From Romboutsia lituseburensis DSM 797 (GTDB taxonomy: Bacteria; Bacillota; Clostridia; Peptostreptococcales; Peptostreptococcaceae): 64,000 nucleotides of DNA. This document shows positions 18,142 through 26,686 of the stretch, piece by piece. The notes below the pieces were generated by a model. It was not told the DNA's origin. It was given only the letters and a program-made list of their open reading frames with translations, and searched no databases. Positions within the stretch are counted from its first letter, which is position 1. Each line of letters starts with the position of its first letter. Where the stretch lies: the NCBI RefSeq assembly GCF_900103615.1, contig NZ_FNGW01000002.1, forward strand, positions 124,001 to 188,000. Direction: 5' to 3'. Position numbers and translations under genes: made by a program.

Positions 18142-18776
18142 ATTTCTCCACCTATAGTTTTTATATCTTCTTTATATAAAGTACATGCCTCTATCGCTAG
18201 TTCTAGCCCTTTTACAATTTCATCTAAAGACATATATGGAGTATTTTTCTTATCTATAACTTGAGAAGTCATATATGGTATGTGTATAAAACCACCTTTT
18301 ATATTAGGATACTTTTTATCTATCATGTATAATATTCCATACATTACATGATTGCAAACAAAAGTCCCAGCTGTATTAGATACAGTCGCAGGTATTTTAT
18401 TTTCATTCATATGTTTAACCATTGCCTTTATTGGTAAGTTAGAAAAATATGCAGTTTGCCCATCTTCTTTTATTATCTCGTCTGTTGGCTGATTTCCTTC
18501 ATTGTCTTTTATTCTAAAATCATCCATATTTATAGCAACTCTTTCAGGAGTTATATCAAATCGCCCTCCAGCTTGTCCTACAGATATAACTATATCTGGA
18601 TTATGCTTTTCAACCGCTTCTTCTATAGCTTTAACTGATTTGGTTTGAACTGTTGGTATAGTTATTTTTATAACTTCTGCTCCATTTATATTGTTACTTA
18701 CCATTTTTACAGCTTCTTCTGCTGGGTTTACTAGTTCTCCTCCAAATGGATCAAATCCCGTTAATAAAACTTTCAT
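18135..18776 (-). CDS. pcp: pyrrolidone-carboxylate peptidase
   Basis: This cytoplasmic cysteine peptidase (C15 family) removes N-terminal pyroglutamate from peptides. The catalytic triad is visible: E78 in [12 protein letters not shown]141 in [10 protein letters not shown] and H165 in FIHIPY. The N-terminal GFDPFGGE loop that binds the pyroglutamyl ring is intact. The length of 213 residues is standard, and the start follows GGAGG. It lies between the DUF979 gene and the cyclotransferase gene, with which it overlaps. Confidence 0.96.
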   Translation of the reverse strand: MKVLLTGFDPFGGELVNPAEEAVKMVSNNINGAEVIKITIPTVQTKSVKAIEEAVEKHNPDIVISVGQAGGRFDITPERVAINMDDFRIKDNEGNQPTDEIIKEDGQTAYFSNLPIKAMVKHMNENKIPATVSNTAGTFVCNHVMYGILYMIDKKYPNIKGGFIHIPYMTSQVIDKKNTPYMSLDEIVKGLELAIEACTLYKEDIKTIGGEIC

Positions 18777-18823
18777 TTTGCTACCTCCTGTGATGCTTTT
18801 TTTCTTCTATGTTTATTGTTTTA

Positions 18824-19756
18824 CTAAAATGCTAAGAAATACATTGCAAATATATGAAGTACTAATAACACTATAGCAACTGGTGCTTGATATTTTATAA
18901 CATCATATTGCTTTCTCATTTCTAAAAGTGCCGCTGGGACTATATTGAAGTTTGCTGCCATTGGTGTTAATAATGTTCCACAGTATCCAGCTGTTAATGC
19001 TAAAGCACCAACTATCGCTGGATTAGCACCTTGTGCTAAAACAAACGGTATACCTATTCCTGCTGTTATAACAGCAAATGCAGCGAATGCATTTCCCATT
19101 ATCATAGTGAATATTGCCATACCTATCACGTATGCAACTACTCCAAAAAATCTACTATCTGCAGGTACTACTCCTGAAATTATATTTGATATCACTTCTC
19201 CAACTCCAGCTGTAGTAAACAGTGCTCCAAGCGCAACTAGAAGTTGTGGTAACATACTTGCAGGTCCCATTTGTTGTAAAAGCCTTGCACTATCATCTAC
19301 TGTTGTAGAAACTTTTGCTTTAGTTAACATAAATGCTGATATTAATGCAACTACTGCGCCTGCGCCAATTGCAAATTGTGAAGAACTTCCATAAGCTTTT
19401 AATCCCATTGCAACTGCAACTGCTGCAACTGCTAATACTAATGATGGCCAGAATATCTTATTACCAAGTTTTTCTGATTGCTTTTGACCAAATTCTTCAC
19501 TTGGCATATCGTATTTTGCGAATACAACTTGCTTTGTAAGCGTTAGTAAACTTGATAATATTAAAATTAATCCTATTATGTTAGCAGGTATTAATGTTCC
19601 AAATATAAATGGTATAGACATTAATGTCCAAAATAATGCTGTTCCGTATTTTTTATTACTATCTATTGTCTTATATGACTTTATTGCAATAACTATCATT
19701 AAAAAACCCATAAGAGCATAAAAAATTTCTAAAGATATATTTATAAAGTTTTGCAC
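18824..19756 (-). CDS. DUF979 family membrane protein
   Basis: About nine transmembrane helices are visible, with conserved glycine/alanine-rich loops such as GNAFAAFAVITAGIGIP and TAGYCGTLLTPMAANFN, which look like ion-transporter-type permease motifs. The start is GTG at 19756 behind AAGGAGGG. It follows the DUF969 gene by 21 bases. The two proteins are almost always encoded together and often with pcp, so they probably form one transporter for pyroglutamate or pyroglutamyl peptides (inference). Confidence 0.88.
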   Translation of the reverse strand: MQNFINISLEIFYALMGFLMIVIAIKSYKTIDSNKKYGTALFWTLMSIPFIFGTLIPANIIGLILILSSLLTLTKQVVFAKYDMPSEEFGQKQSEKLGNKIFWPSLVLAVAAVAVAMGLKAYGSSSQFAIGAGAVVALISAFMLTKAKVSTTVDDSARLLQQMGPASMLPQLLVALGALFTTAGVGEVISNIISGVVPADSRFFGVVAYVIGMAIFTMIMGNAFAAFAVITAGIGIPFVLAQGANPAIVGALALTAGYCGTLLTPMAANFNIVPAALLEMRKQYDVIKYQAPVAIVLLVLHIFAMYFLAF

Positions 19757-19777
19757 GTCGTTTCCCTCCTTATTTAA

Positions 19778-20446
19778 TTATTTTTGTCCATATTTTCTTT
19801 TTAACTTTTTATCAAATAAGTAATTTTGAACTGCTGATACTAAAAACGCTACAATAGCCATTATTATACTTGCTTTAGCTATTTCTAATTCTGAAACTTT
19901 AAATCCTTGTTCTGATAAAGTTGATGCTATAAGTAGAACTCCACTACTTCCAGCAAATAAATTTTGTCCATAGAAGTTACCGTAGTTTTCTGATGCAGCT
20001 GCTAATGCCTTTATAGCCTCTTCATCTTCTTCTTTTATTTCTTTATGCTTACTTATTGCAGCTGCTTGAGCCATTGGATTTACTAATGGTCTAACAAACT
20101 GAGGATGTCCACTCATTCTTATTGATAGTGCTCCAGCAATTTGTCTTATTAGCATATATATACTAAAAACGCCACCTGCTGTAAGCTTTCCTAAGCTCTC
20201 TATTAAATGTACTGCTCTTTGTCTTAAACCATATCTCTCTAAAATTCCTATTACAGGTAATGTTAATATGAATAATGATACAGCTCTATTAGCGACAAAT
20301 GATTCACCTAAAATGGTAATTATTTGGTTTATATCTAAACCAGCTACTAAACCTGTAGCAAGACCCGCTACTAATACTGTAAAAAGAGTTTCAATTTTAA
20401 AAATAAACCCTATTACGACAATTAAAACTCCTATAAGTTTTATCAT
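19778..20446 (-). CDS. DUF969 family membrane protein
   Basis: This 222-residue protein has about five hydrophobic helices. It includes the family region TLPVIGILERYGLRQRA and the polar RMSGHPQFVRPLVNPMAQAA segment, followed by NYGNFYGQNLF. Its start follows AAAGGAG. It is the first gene of the four-gene operon and a probable half of the putative permease completed by DUF979. Confidence 0.88.
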   Translation of the reverse strand: MIKLIGVLIVVIGFIFKIETLFTVLVAGLATGLVAGLDINQIITILGESFVANRAVSLFILTLPVIGILERYGLRQRAVHLIESLGKLTAGGVFSIYMLIRQIAGALSIRMSGHPQFVRPLVNPMAQAAAISKHKEIKEEDEEAIKALAAASENYGNFYGQNLFAGSSGVLLIASTLSEQGFKVSELEIAKASIIMAIVAFLVSAVQNYLFDKKLKRKYGQK

Positions 20447-20502
20447 GGTTTAATGCTCCTTTCGTTTTGACTTAATTTTATTCTTCCAAGATGTTTAACT
20501 TT

Positions 20503-20516
20503 GATTCAATTGAATC
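20503..20516 (-). promoter_or_regulatory. perfect palindrome just downstream of the operon promoter
   Basis: GATTCAATTGAATC is a 14-base perfect palindrome. It sits about 11 to 24 bases after the predicted transcription start of the pyroglutamate operon, a typical repressor position. Confidence 0.45.
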
Positions 20517-20533
20517 TAAAATCATTTGTATCT

Positions 20534-20562
20534 ATTATACACTCTGTCGAATTTTGGCGCAA
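20534..20562 (-). promoter_or_regulatory. promoter of the DUF969-DUF979-pcp-GGCT operon
   Basis: On the minus strand TTGCGC (20557-20562), a 17-base spacer and consensus TATAAT (20534-20539) are visible. The leader to the first start codon is about 80 bases. Confidence 0.6.
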
Positions 20563-20687
20563 GTCCCATTTTTTTGTAAATTATATATTTTCTAAATTTT
20601 CTATATATTAGAAAGGATGCTTTAATATTATTAAAACACCCTTAATTACTTATTATTTACATATTTTTAATTTCTTTTTTATTCATT

Positions 20688-22373
20688 TCATATTAAAACT
20701 TTTTTAAAATTATTTATATATTCTTCACTATCTTTTACTAAAGTTTCTAAGTCATATTTGCTATTATATATACCTTTTATATTTTTTAAAATATCTAAAG
20801 TAGTATAAAGGATTTCTTTACTTGCACTTTCATATCCCTTTTTCAAATCTTCTACTGTCTTATACTTTAATTCCTCTATAAAATCATCTACATCCTTTAA
20901 TATATCTTTGCTTTTTTGCTCTAACCTAACTTTATCATATATAGCTTTTGCTAATGCACCACTTACTGTACCTGCAATTAATAATGGAGGGCAATACATC
21001 ATTAATGCACTGCCTATAGTAACTGATGCAGCAGATCCACCAATCAAAGCACTATATAGTGACACAATACTTCCAGATGTTGCTCCTATTACAGCTCCTG
21101 TTCCTACTACTGCTAACATATCATTCATGTTAGCTTTATCTTTTTCCAAATTAAAGTTAGGGCTACTTAAAAATTCTTTTTTATAATTTATTTCTTCCAC
21201 ATATTTTTTTATATTTTCATCAAGTTCTTGACTTACTTCTTTTATACATTCACTCCACTCTACAAAAAATAAATCATCTAATTCTACCTTTTTTTTATTA
21301 ATAATTTCATCTACATAATTTTCATTTATATATAGATTTGCATTAGCTATATTTTCCTTTATCTTTTCCATTTCTTCATTGAAAAATAGACGATTTGACC
21401 AATCATCAATTTCAAAATCCATTTTAGACTTTATATATTCAAACTTATTTTGAAGTACCTTTTCATATTTATTAAGTTCATCAATAGTAATAGATATTGA
21501 TTTTATATAATCATGGTGATTTATTATTTCTTTCTGTATAACACCTTTAATTGATAGCTCTCTACTTTCTTTTTTTATATCATCACAATTTTCATATATA
21601 TTTTTTATATATTTATTTAAATCATTAAAATTTTTTTTCAAATCTGTATAGTTAGATATTACTAAGTCATTATCTTTAGCTATTGCCTTTTTACTAATTT
21701 TTGCCTGATATTCTAAATAAGAAGATACCATAAAAAATTTATCCATATAAATCCCATACTCATCATTTATATATTCTAATGTATCATTTTTATTTTTATC
21801 TAATAAGTCACTTTTATTTATAACTCCTACAATAGGCTTTTTATATTCGCAAATTAAATCTAGTACATCAGATATATCTTCTTGACCTAGATGAGTTGCA
21901 TCTATTACAAATAAAATCAAGTCTGCATTTTTAATATATGACATAGTTTTTTCTTCATTTTGTTTTGTTATACTCTTAAGACCTGGAGTGTCTACTATGT
22001 TTATATTTTTTAAATACTCTAGATTTAATCTAACCTTAGTAACATGTTTATCTCTTGTTATATATGATTCTGAGCCATAAATTACTTCTAATATATTAGA
22101 TGTAGCTTCTAAAACATCAACTTCACTAACTTCGCAACCTAAAAGTGCATTTACTAAACTAGATTTTCCTGATTTAACTTCACCTACAATAACTATTTTT
22201 AAAGGATCATGTTTATTATTTTCTATAACTTTTATGTTTTCTAACGTTTCATCTAATTTTTTATAAATTAAATCTTTAAATGGAAGGGAGTTTCCTTCTA
22301 TTATTTTTTTTCTAATAGGAGAATCTAAAAACTGTTCTTTTACACTATAAATATCAATATTATTTTTTTGCAA
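20688..22373 (-). CDS. dynamin-like GTPase, membrane-associated
   Basis: The GTPase domain has the P-loop GEVKSGKSS (64-72), the switch motif VDTPGLKSI near residue 133 and NKSDLLD near residue 184. A long helical region follows, then a hydrophobic glycine/alanine-rich stretch at about 425-470 that could insert in the membrane, and a C-terminal coiled segment. This is the layout of bacterial dynamin-like proteins. The start is TTG at 22373. Its ribosome binding site GAGGTGA overlaps the stop of the upstream dynamin gene, so the two are coupled. Roles known for the family include membrane surveillance, fusion and phage resistance. Confidence 0.87.
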   Translation of the reverse strand: MQKNNIDIYSVKEQFLDSPIRKKIIEGNSLPFKDLIYKKLDETLENIKVIENNKHDPLKIVIVGEVKSGKSSLVNALLGCEVSEVDVLEATSNILEVIYGSESYITRDKHVTKVRLNLEYLKNINIVDTPGLKSITKQNEEKTMSYIKNADLILFVIDATHLGQEDISDVLDLICEYKKPIVGVINKSDLLDKNKNDTLEYINDEYGIYMDKFFMVSSYLEYQAKISKKAIAKDNDLVISNYTDLKKNFNDLNKYIKNIYENCDDIKKESRELSIKGVIQKEIINHHDYIKSISITIDELNKYEKVLQNKFEYIKSKMDFEIDDWSNRLFFNEEMEKIKENIANANLYINENYVDEIINKKKVELDDLFFVEWSECIKEVSQELDENIKKYVEEINYKKEFLSSPNFNLEKDKANMNDMLAVVGTGAVIGATSGSIVSLYSALIGGSAASVTIGSALMMYCPPLLIAGTVSGALAKAIYDKVRLEQKSKDILKDVDDFIEELKYKTVEDLKKGYESASKEILYTTLDILKNIKGIYNSKYDLETLVKDSEEYINNFKKVLI

Positions 22374-22377
22374 AATT

Positions 22378-24087
22378 TCACCTCAAATCATTTAGTATTT
22401 TTTCTATATCGTTTAAGTATTGTATATGTTTTTTTATGTTTGAATAATGAATGTATTTTTTTTCAAATGCATTATTTTTAGTTTGGTTTATGTCAATCTT
22501 TATTGATTCAATTTTATCACTTAGTGCTTGATTTATCTCATATTTTAAATTATTGATTTTCTTATAGATTTGCTCTTTGAATATGATATCATTGGTTTGA
22601 ATTTTACAGTTTTTTTTAGTTATAAATTTATCAAAAATATTTTTACTTAGATATCTAGTTTTAATTTCTCTATGTATGCTACTTGACATGTGATAGTTAA
22701 TTACTAGATTTTTACTTTTAGTAAAATATATTTTTGTATCTAATTTATCTTTTTTATTTATCTTATTTAAATTTGCTTTTTTTTGTATCTCATCATATAA
22801 CATTTTTAGCTCTATATTACATTGATTTTGCAAATTTTCTACGTTATCTCTCAATACACAATTAAATTTATCTATACAAATGTTTTTATTTTTTATACTA
22901 TCAATATAATCATTTGTAAATATATATAATTTTTTAGATTTTTTATTTATATCAAAATCAATTTGATTATATATAGACATATCATTATAAAGCTCTCTTT
23001 TGTAATCATAAATTAAATTCATTACATTGGTTTTCATCATATCTAGATTTCTGTATTTTGAAGCTATCTGGTTATGTTCACATAATTTAGTAAAGTTCTC
23101 ATTTATACTATTATATAATCCTTCTATATTGCTTTTTTTTACTAATTCATAATCATTATTCAAAAAACCATTTAAAGCTTCTTTTGCTGAAACATACACT
23201 ATATCTTCAAATTCGCTTCCATATATTTCAGTTATACGTCTTCTAACTTTAGCAAGGTTAGCTATGTTTTCTTTTTTAATTATATCTATCTTATTTACTA
23301 CTGCTATCTTATTTTTCTTAGTTTTATAGAATTCATCAATATAATTTATTTCATTTATTAATTTACTAGTTTCACTTGATACTACGTTTGAAGCATCTAT
23401 CAACCATATAACGCCATCTGCTTTTTCGTAATATGTTTTCATTCTATTTAATGTGTTTTTTAATAAAGTTTGATTCAATCCAGGTGTATCTACAATTATA
23501 AAATCATTTAAAATAGAACCTTTTTTTAAATAATATTTAACTTTTTCTATATTGGACTCATACAAATATTTTTCTTCTAACTTTATCTTATATTCTTTAA
23601 GTTCTTTAGTACTTATATCTTTATTTTTTTTATATTCCTTTATAATACTAGATATATATTTTTTTGACTGTTTAAATTTATATTCTTCATTATTTAAGAT
23701 ATATTTTCCCTTATCTATACTTATTATATCTTTTTCTTTATCAGTGTAATAAATCTCTATTTTTTCATCATCTGCCATTATAAATTCATCTAACTTCCAT
23801 GTATTTGGTATGTCATTTGTCTCAACAATGTTTTGATTTAATAAAGCGTTTATCAATGTTGATTTTCCATAATTTCCGGATCCTATTACAAATAATAAAA
23901 ATGGATTTTTTAGTTCTAAAATACTATCTAAAGTCCTTTCAACTTCTATTTGTAATGAATTTAATAAATTTGATGATTTACTTTCTTGTGAAAAATCTAC
24001 ATCTAATTTAAGCATATCTAACAATTGTTCTATACTGTTTATTATATTTATCATACGTGAAAGCTCTATTTGCCTACTTTCATACAT
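22378..24087 (-). CDS. dynamin-like GTPase, partner protein
   Basis: The P-loop is GSGNYGKST (69-77). VDTPGLNQTL lies near residue 200, followed by VNKIDII. The rest is long, lysine-rich, coiled-coil-prone helix with no clear membrane segment, unlike its neighbour. The start at 24087 is used because the ribosome binding site AAAAGGA directly touches the more upstream ATG. It is the first gene of a two-gene unit and is divergent from the YvlD-like gene. Paired dynamins of this kind often form hetero-oligomers (family knowledge). Confidence 0.84.
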   Translation of the reverse strand: MYESRQIELSRMINIINSIEQLLDMLKLDVDFSQESKSSNLLNSLQIEVERTLDSILELKNPFLLFVIGSGNYGKSTLINALLNQNIVETNDIPNTWKLDEFIMADDEKIEIYYTDKEKDIISIDKGKYILNNEEYKFKQSKKYISSIIKEYKKNKDISTKELKEYKIKLEEKYLYESNIEKVKYYLKKGSILNDFIIVDTPGLNQTLLKNTLNRMKTYYEKADGVIWLIDASNVVSSETSKLINEINYIDEFYKTKKNKIAVVNKIDIIKKENIANLAKVRRRITEIYGSEFEDIVYVSAKEALNGFLNNDYELVKKSNIEGLYNSINENFTKLCEHNQIASKYRNLDMMKTNVMNLIYDYKRELYNDMSIYNQIDFDINKKSKKLYIFTNDYIDSIKNKNICIDKFNCVLRDNVENLQNQCNIELKMLYDEIQKKANLNKINKKDKLDTKIYFTKSKNLVINYHMSSSIHREIKTRYLSKNIFDKFITKKNCKIQTNDIIFKEQIYKKINNLKYEINQALSDKIESIKIDINQTKNNAFEKKYIHYSNIKKHIQYLNDIEKILNDLR

Positions 24088-24271
24088 AGTTACCATTCCT
24101 TTTAGCTTTACTGTATTTAATTATTTATTTTACATTATATGAATAATTTATTTTTTCAATACCTAACTATATTATTTTAGTTTAATCTATTAGCCTTGCA
24201 ATTTTTATAAATTAAATGTATAAATATTATATTAAGTATTCATATACTTTTACTGAAAGGAGATGTTTGAT

Positions 24272-24616
24272 ATGAAAAAAGCATCATCATTTATTGTTGT
24301 AAATGCAATTTCTATATATTTAGTTTCCCTATTAATGGATAGTATGTATATAGGATCTTTTAAATCACTACTTATTCTTACCTTAATATTTGGTATTTTG
24401 AATCTTACGGTAAAGCCTATTATAAAGTTTTTCTCTTTACCAATAACATTCTTAACTTTAGGTCTTTTTTCTTTAGTTATTAACGGAGCTGTTTTAAAAC
24501 TTGCATTTTCAATTGTTTCTGGAGTTCACCTAAGTGGATTTGTAAGTGCAATTATTGCATCTATATTATTATCTATTGCAAATATGATTTTATATAGTGT
24601 ACTTAGTGATAACTAA
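24272..24616 (+). CDS. YvlD-type four-helix membrane protein (phage holin family 4 fold)
   Basis: Four hydrophobic helices are present. The conserved LNLTVKPIIKFFSLPITFLT segment lies between helices two and three and is diagnostic of the YvlD/COG1950 family. The start at 24272 (MKK) is chosen because the earlier in-frame ATG overlaps the Shine-Dalgarno AAGGAG. Database names call it phage holin, but no phage gene is near. In Bacillus relatives it belongs to envelope-stress regulons. It has its own terminator. Confidence 0.87.
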   Translation: MKKASSFIVVNAISIYLVSLLMDSMYIGSFKSLLILTLIFGILNLTVKPIIKFFSLPITFLTLGLFSLVINGAVLKLAFSIVSGVHLSGFVSAIIASILLSIANMILYSVLSDN

Positions 24617-24644
24617 AAGAAGAGGATATCCTCTTCTTTTTTAA
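24615..24644 (+). terminator. terminator of the YvlD-like gene
   Basis: AAAAGAAGAGGATATCCTCT and the following bases form a perfect 26-base self-complementary stem with a T-run on the plus strand. Confidence 0.8.
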
Positions 24645-24713
24645 TGTATTTTTAAACTAATAATTATTGGGTAATAATAAATATAATACAATATAGTTTT
24701 TTGGAGGTATTTT

Positions 24714-25130
24714 ATGAGTTTTACTAAAATAAGTGATATTAATATAAATAACGATAGTCGAAGTTTTGTAATTGCATACAACTTTAATGCTAAAGAACTT
24801 TCTGTAATTAAAATAATTTGTAATTTATTAGGTATTAAAGATATAGAAATCTTAACTAAAAGTAATTCAAACTCTATAATTAAAGACATAATTAATAATA
24901 AATTAGATCATAGTGAAAAAGAAGGTCTAAATCAAAAATCTTTGATTTTCAATAATATTGAGTCTATTAAAGTAAGTTCTTTTATAGATAATATGAAGAA
25001 GTTTAGAATTAGCAGACCTCTTATAGCATTTGTTACTGAAAATAATATAAACTGGACTTTAAATACTCTTGTCTCTCATTTATTAGAAGAAAGAAATGCT
25101 TTAAAAAGTGGAAAAACTATTAAACATTAA
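24714..25130 (+). CDS. DUF3783-like protein
   Basis: The 138-residue cytoplasmic protein begins after TTGGAGG. The central part (VIAYNFNAKELSVIK) and the C-terminal segment FVTENNINWTLNTLVSHLLE match the pattern of DUF3783 proteins, which end in a TxxNxxWTLxxLxxEL motif. The function of the family is unknown. It converges with the sigma factor gene across a shared terminator. Confidence 0.7.
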   Translation: MSFTKISDININNDSRSFVIAYNFNAKELSVIKIICNLLGIKDIEILTKSNSNSIIKDIINNKLDHSEKEGLNQKSLIFNNIESIKVSSFIDNMKKFRISRPLIAFVTENNINWTLNTLVSHLLEERNALKSGKTIKH

Positions 25131-25170
25131 AAATAGTCTCAAACTTATAATAAGTTTGAGACTATTTTTA
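25129..25170. terminator. bidirectional terminator
   Basis: AAAAATAGTCTCAAACTTA pairs perfectly with TAAGTTTGAGACTATTTTT. It ends the DUF3783-like gene and could also end the sigma factor transcript, about 105 bases after its stop. Confidence 0.85.
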
Positions 25171-25274
25171 TTTAAATAAAATTTATTTTTTATAGTTTTT
25201 GTAAATTTAAAATATATTAGATGTTTTCTAGAACTTTTTGTGCTATCATTTATCTTAAGAAGAGTAAGTTCTAA

Positions 25275-26159
25275 TTAATAAAAATGTTTTAGTTGCTTTA
25301 ATCGACTTGGATGTCTTAATTTTCTTATTGCCTTAGCTTCGATTTGTCTAATTCTTTCTCTTGTTACACCAAATACTTTTCCTATTTCTTCTAATGTTTT
25401 AGGTGTATCATCATCAAGACCAAATCTCATTCTAAGAACTCTTTGTTCTTGTTCGCTAAGGCCAGTTAATAATTCTTCTATTTTTTCACGTAAATTATTT
25501 TGTTCTACTTCATGCATTACTACATCGCCAAAATCTGCATCTGATGGAATAAATTCAACTAAACTGCTATCTTCATCTTCTTTTATAGGTGTATCTAAAG
25601 ATACTACGTTTTTATCTCTCTTTAATATATCTATAACTTTTTCTACTTCAAGATCACATACTTCTGCTAGCTCATCTAGGCTAGGATCTCTTTGAAGCAC
25701 ATTAGCCAACTCTTGTTTTTTTCTTTTAACGAAATTTATTCTTTGATGTAGATGCACAGGTATTCTAATAGTATTTTCACAGTCATCTATGTATCTTGTT
25801 ATACTTTGTTTTATCCACCACGTAGCATAAGTACTAAATTTATACCCCTTTTTATAATCGTACTTTTCTACAGCTTTTATTAATCCAATATTTCCAGCTT
25901 GAATTAAATCTAACATATCTACACTTTCTTTTCTGTATTTTTTAGCAATACTTACAACTAATCTATAATTGGCATTTATAAATTGTTCTTTCGCTTCTGG
26001 TGAAGAGTTAATTATTGCCTTTGCTAGTTCTACTTCTTCAACGGCTGATAGCATTTTGTACTCTTCAATTTCTTTTAAGTACATTTTCATTGCATTTGAT
26101 GTGTTTGATGAGTCCCCATAAATATAGTTTTCATAAGTATGTTCTTTTTTAGCCCCCAT
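25275..26159 (-). CDS. RpoD/SigA-family sigma factor with altered region 2.4
   Basis: At 294 residues it has regions 1.2, 2, 3 and 4 but no region 1.1. Core-binding and melting motifs are kept (DLIQAGNIGLIKAVEKYDY, FSTYATWWIKQSITR). Region 4.2 (GVTRERIRQIEAKAIRKLRHPSR) is that of a housekeeping sigma. Region 2.4, normally ADQARTIRIP, reads DDCENTIRIP (125-134): the glutamine that reads the -10 box is C127. An alternative primary-type sigma with a changed -10 preference is the likely reading. It is a single gene with a long leader and its own promoter. Confidence 0.88.
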   Translation of the reverse strand: MGAKKEHTYENYIYGDSSNTSNAMKMYLKEIEEYKMLSAVEEVELAKAIINSSPEAKEQFINANYRLVVSIAKKYRKESVDMLDLIQAGNIGLIKAVEKYDYKKGYKFSTYATWWIKQSITRYIDDCENTIRIPVHLHQRINFVKRKKQELANVLQRDPSLDELAEVCDLEVEKVIDILKRDKNVVSLDTPIKEDEDSSLVEFIPSDADFGDVVMHEVEQNNLREKIEELLTGLSEQEQRVLRMRFGLDDDTPKTLEEIGKVFGVTRERIRQIEAKAIRKLRHPSRLKQLKHFY

Positions 26160-26253
26160 AATCTAACCCCTTCTATCCATATTAGTTTGTTAATCAAAAT
26201 ATTTAAGTATTTTTTAGCTTCATCTAATTCTATAATATGATTTCTATTACTGA

Positions 26254-26283
26254 AAAATACCATTCAATTAACTTAAATGTCAA
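26254..26283 (-). promoter_or_regulatory. promoter of the sigma factor gene
   Basis: Consensus TTGACA (26278-26283) is followed by an 18-base spacer and TATTTT (26254-26259) on the minus strand. The leader would be about 88 bases. The region from 26290 to 26513 is very AT-rich and shows nothing further. Confidence 0.5.
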
Positions 26284-26513
26284 TAAGTTTATTTATCTAT
26301 TATTCTACTTTACGTTCCAAATTTCCTTCTTTTTTTTATAGTTTTTTTTTGGTAATTTATTGTAGTAAATTTTCATAGATTTTTCAACTGTTTTTTATTA
26401 AAAAATAGTATATTTTTTAATTTTTCAAAATTTTTTATTTATACATTTATATATTATTTTTTAATATATTTCTATAGTATCTTTTAATTACTTAGTATTT
26501 AGACTATATATAG

Positions 26514-26543
26514 AAAAAAAGACTGCAAAATGCAGTCTTTTTT
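26514..26543 (-). terminator. terminator of the candidate RNA and/or the 26687-27196 gene
   Basis: GACTGCA and TGCAGTC with loop AAA are extended by A/T pairing. T-runs flank both sides, with the longer one on the minus strand. Confidence 0.85.
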
Positions 26544-26640
26544 CCTCGAACGACGTTATAAACCCCTCTATTAACAAATCCTTAGCGTTTGCCCCAACAC
26601 TTACGGTTTTTTATAGAGAATCTTTAACCATTTAATAATA
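26514..26640 (-). ncRNA. candidate structured RNA with pseudoknot and terminator
   Basis: On the minus strand this gap contains an inner hairpin AGUGUU/AACGCU (26583-26600) that needs a G-U pair only on this strand. Two crossing helices are also possible: ATAGAG (26613-26618) with CTCTAT (26566-26571), and GGTTT (26605-26609) with AAACC (26560-26564), which would form a pseudoknot. A perfect terminator follows (26514-26543). GC content is clearly above the surrounding gap. It lies between the Cys-rich protein gene and the sigma gene and matches no riboswitch or RNA I know. Confidence 0.5.
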
Positions 26641-26686
26641 CCACCATTAAAAAATATAGTCAAGTTTGTATATTTTTGTATTTTTA

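Noticed and set aside
20600-20645. Terminator of the dynamin operon
   Set aside because: A 14-base imperfect stem exists on the minus strand, but no T-run follows it.
24272-24616. Prophage holin
   Set aside because: The holin label comes from the domain name only. The sequence is of the chromosomal YvlD family and no lysin, tail, capsid or integrase gene is near.
26514-26640. Cyclic-di-GMP riboswitch
   Set aside because: The GGGGCAAACGC stretch recalls the GGGCAAACC of class I, but the other conserved GNRA tetraloop, receptor and CGCAAAGC elements are missing.
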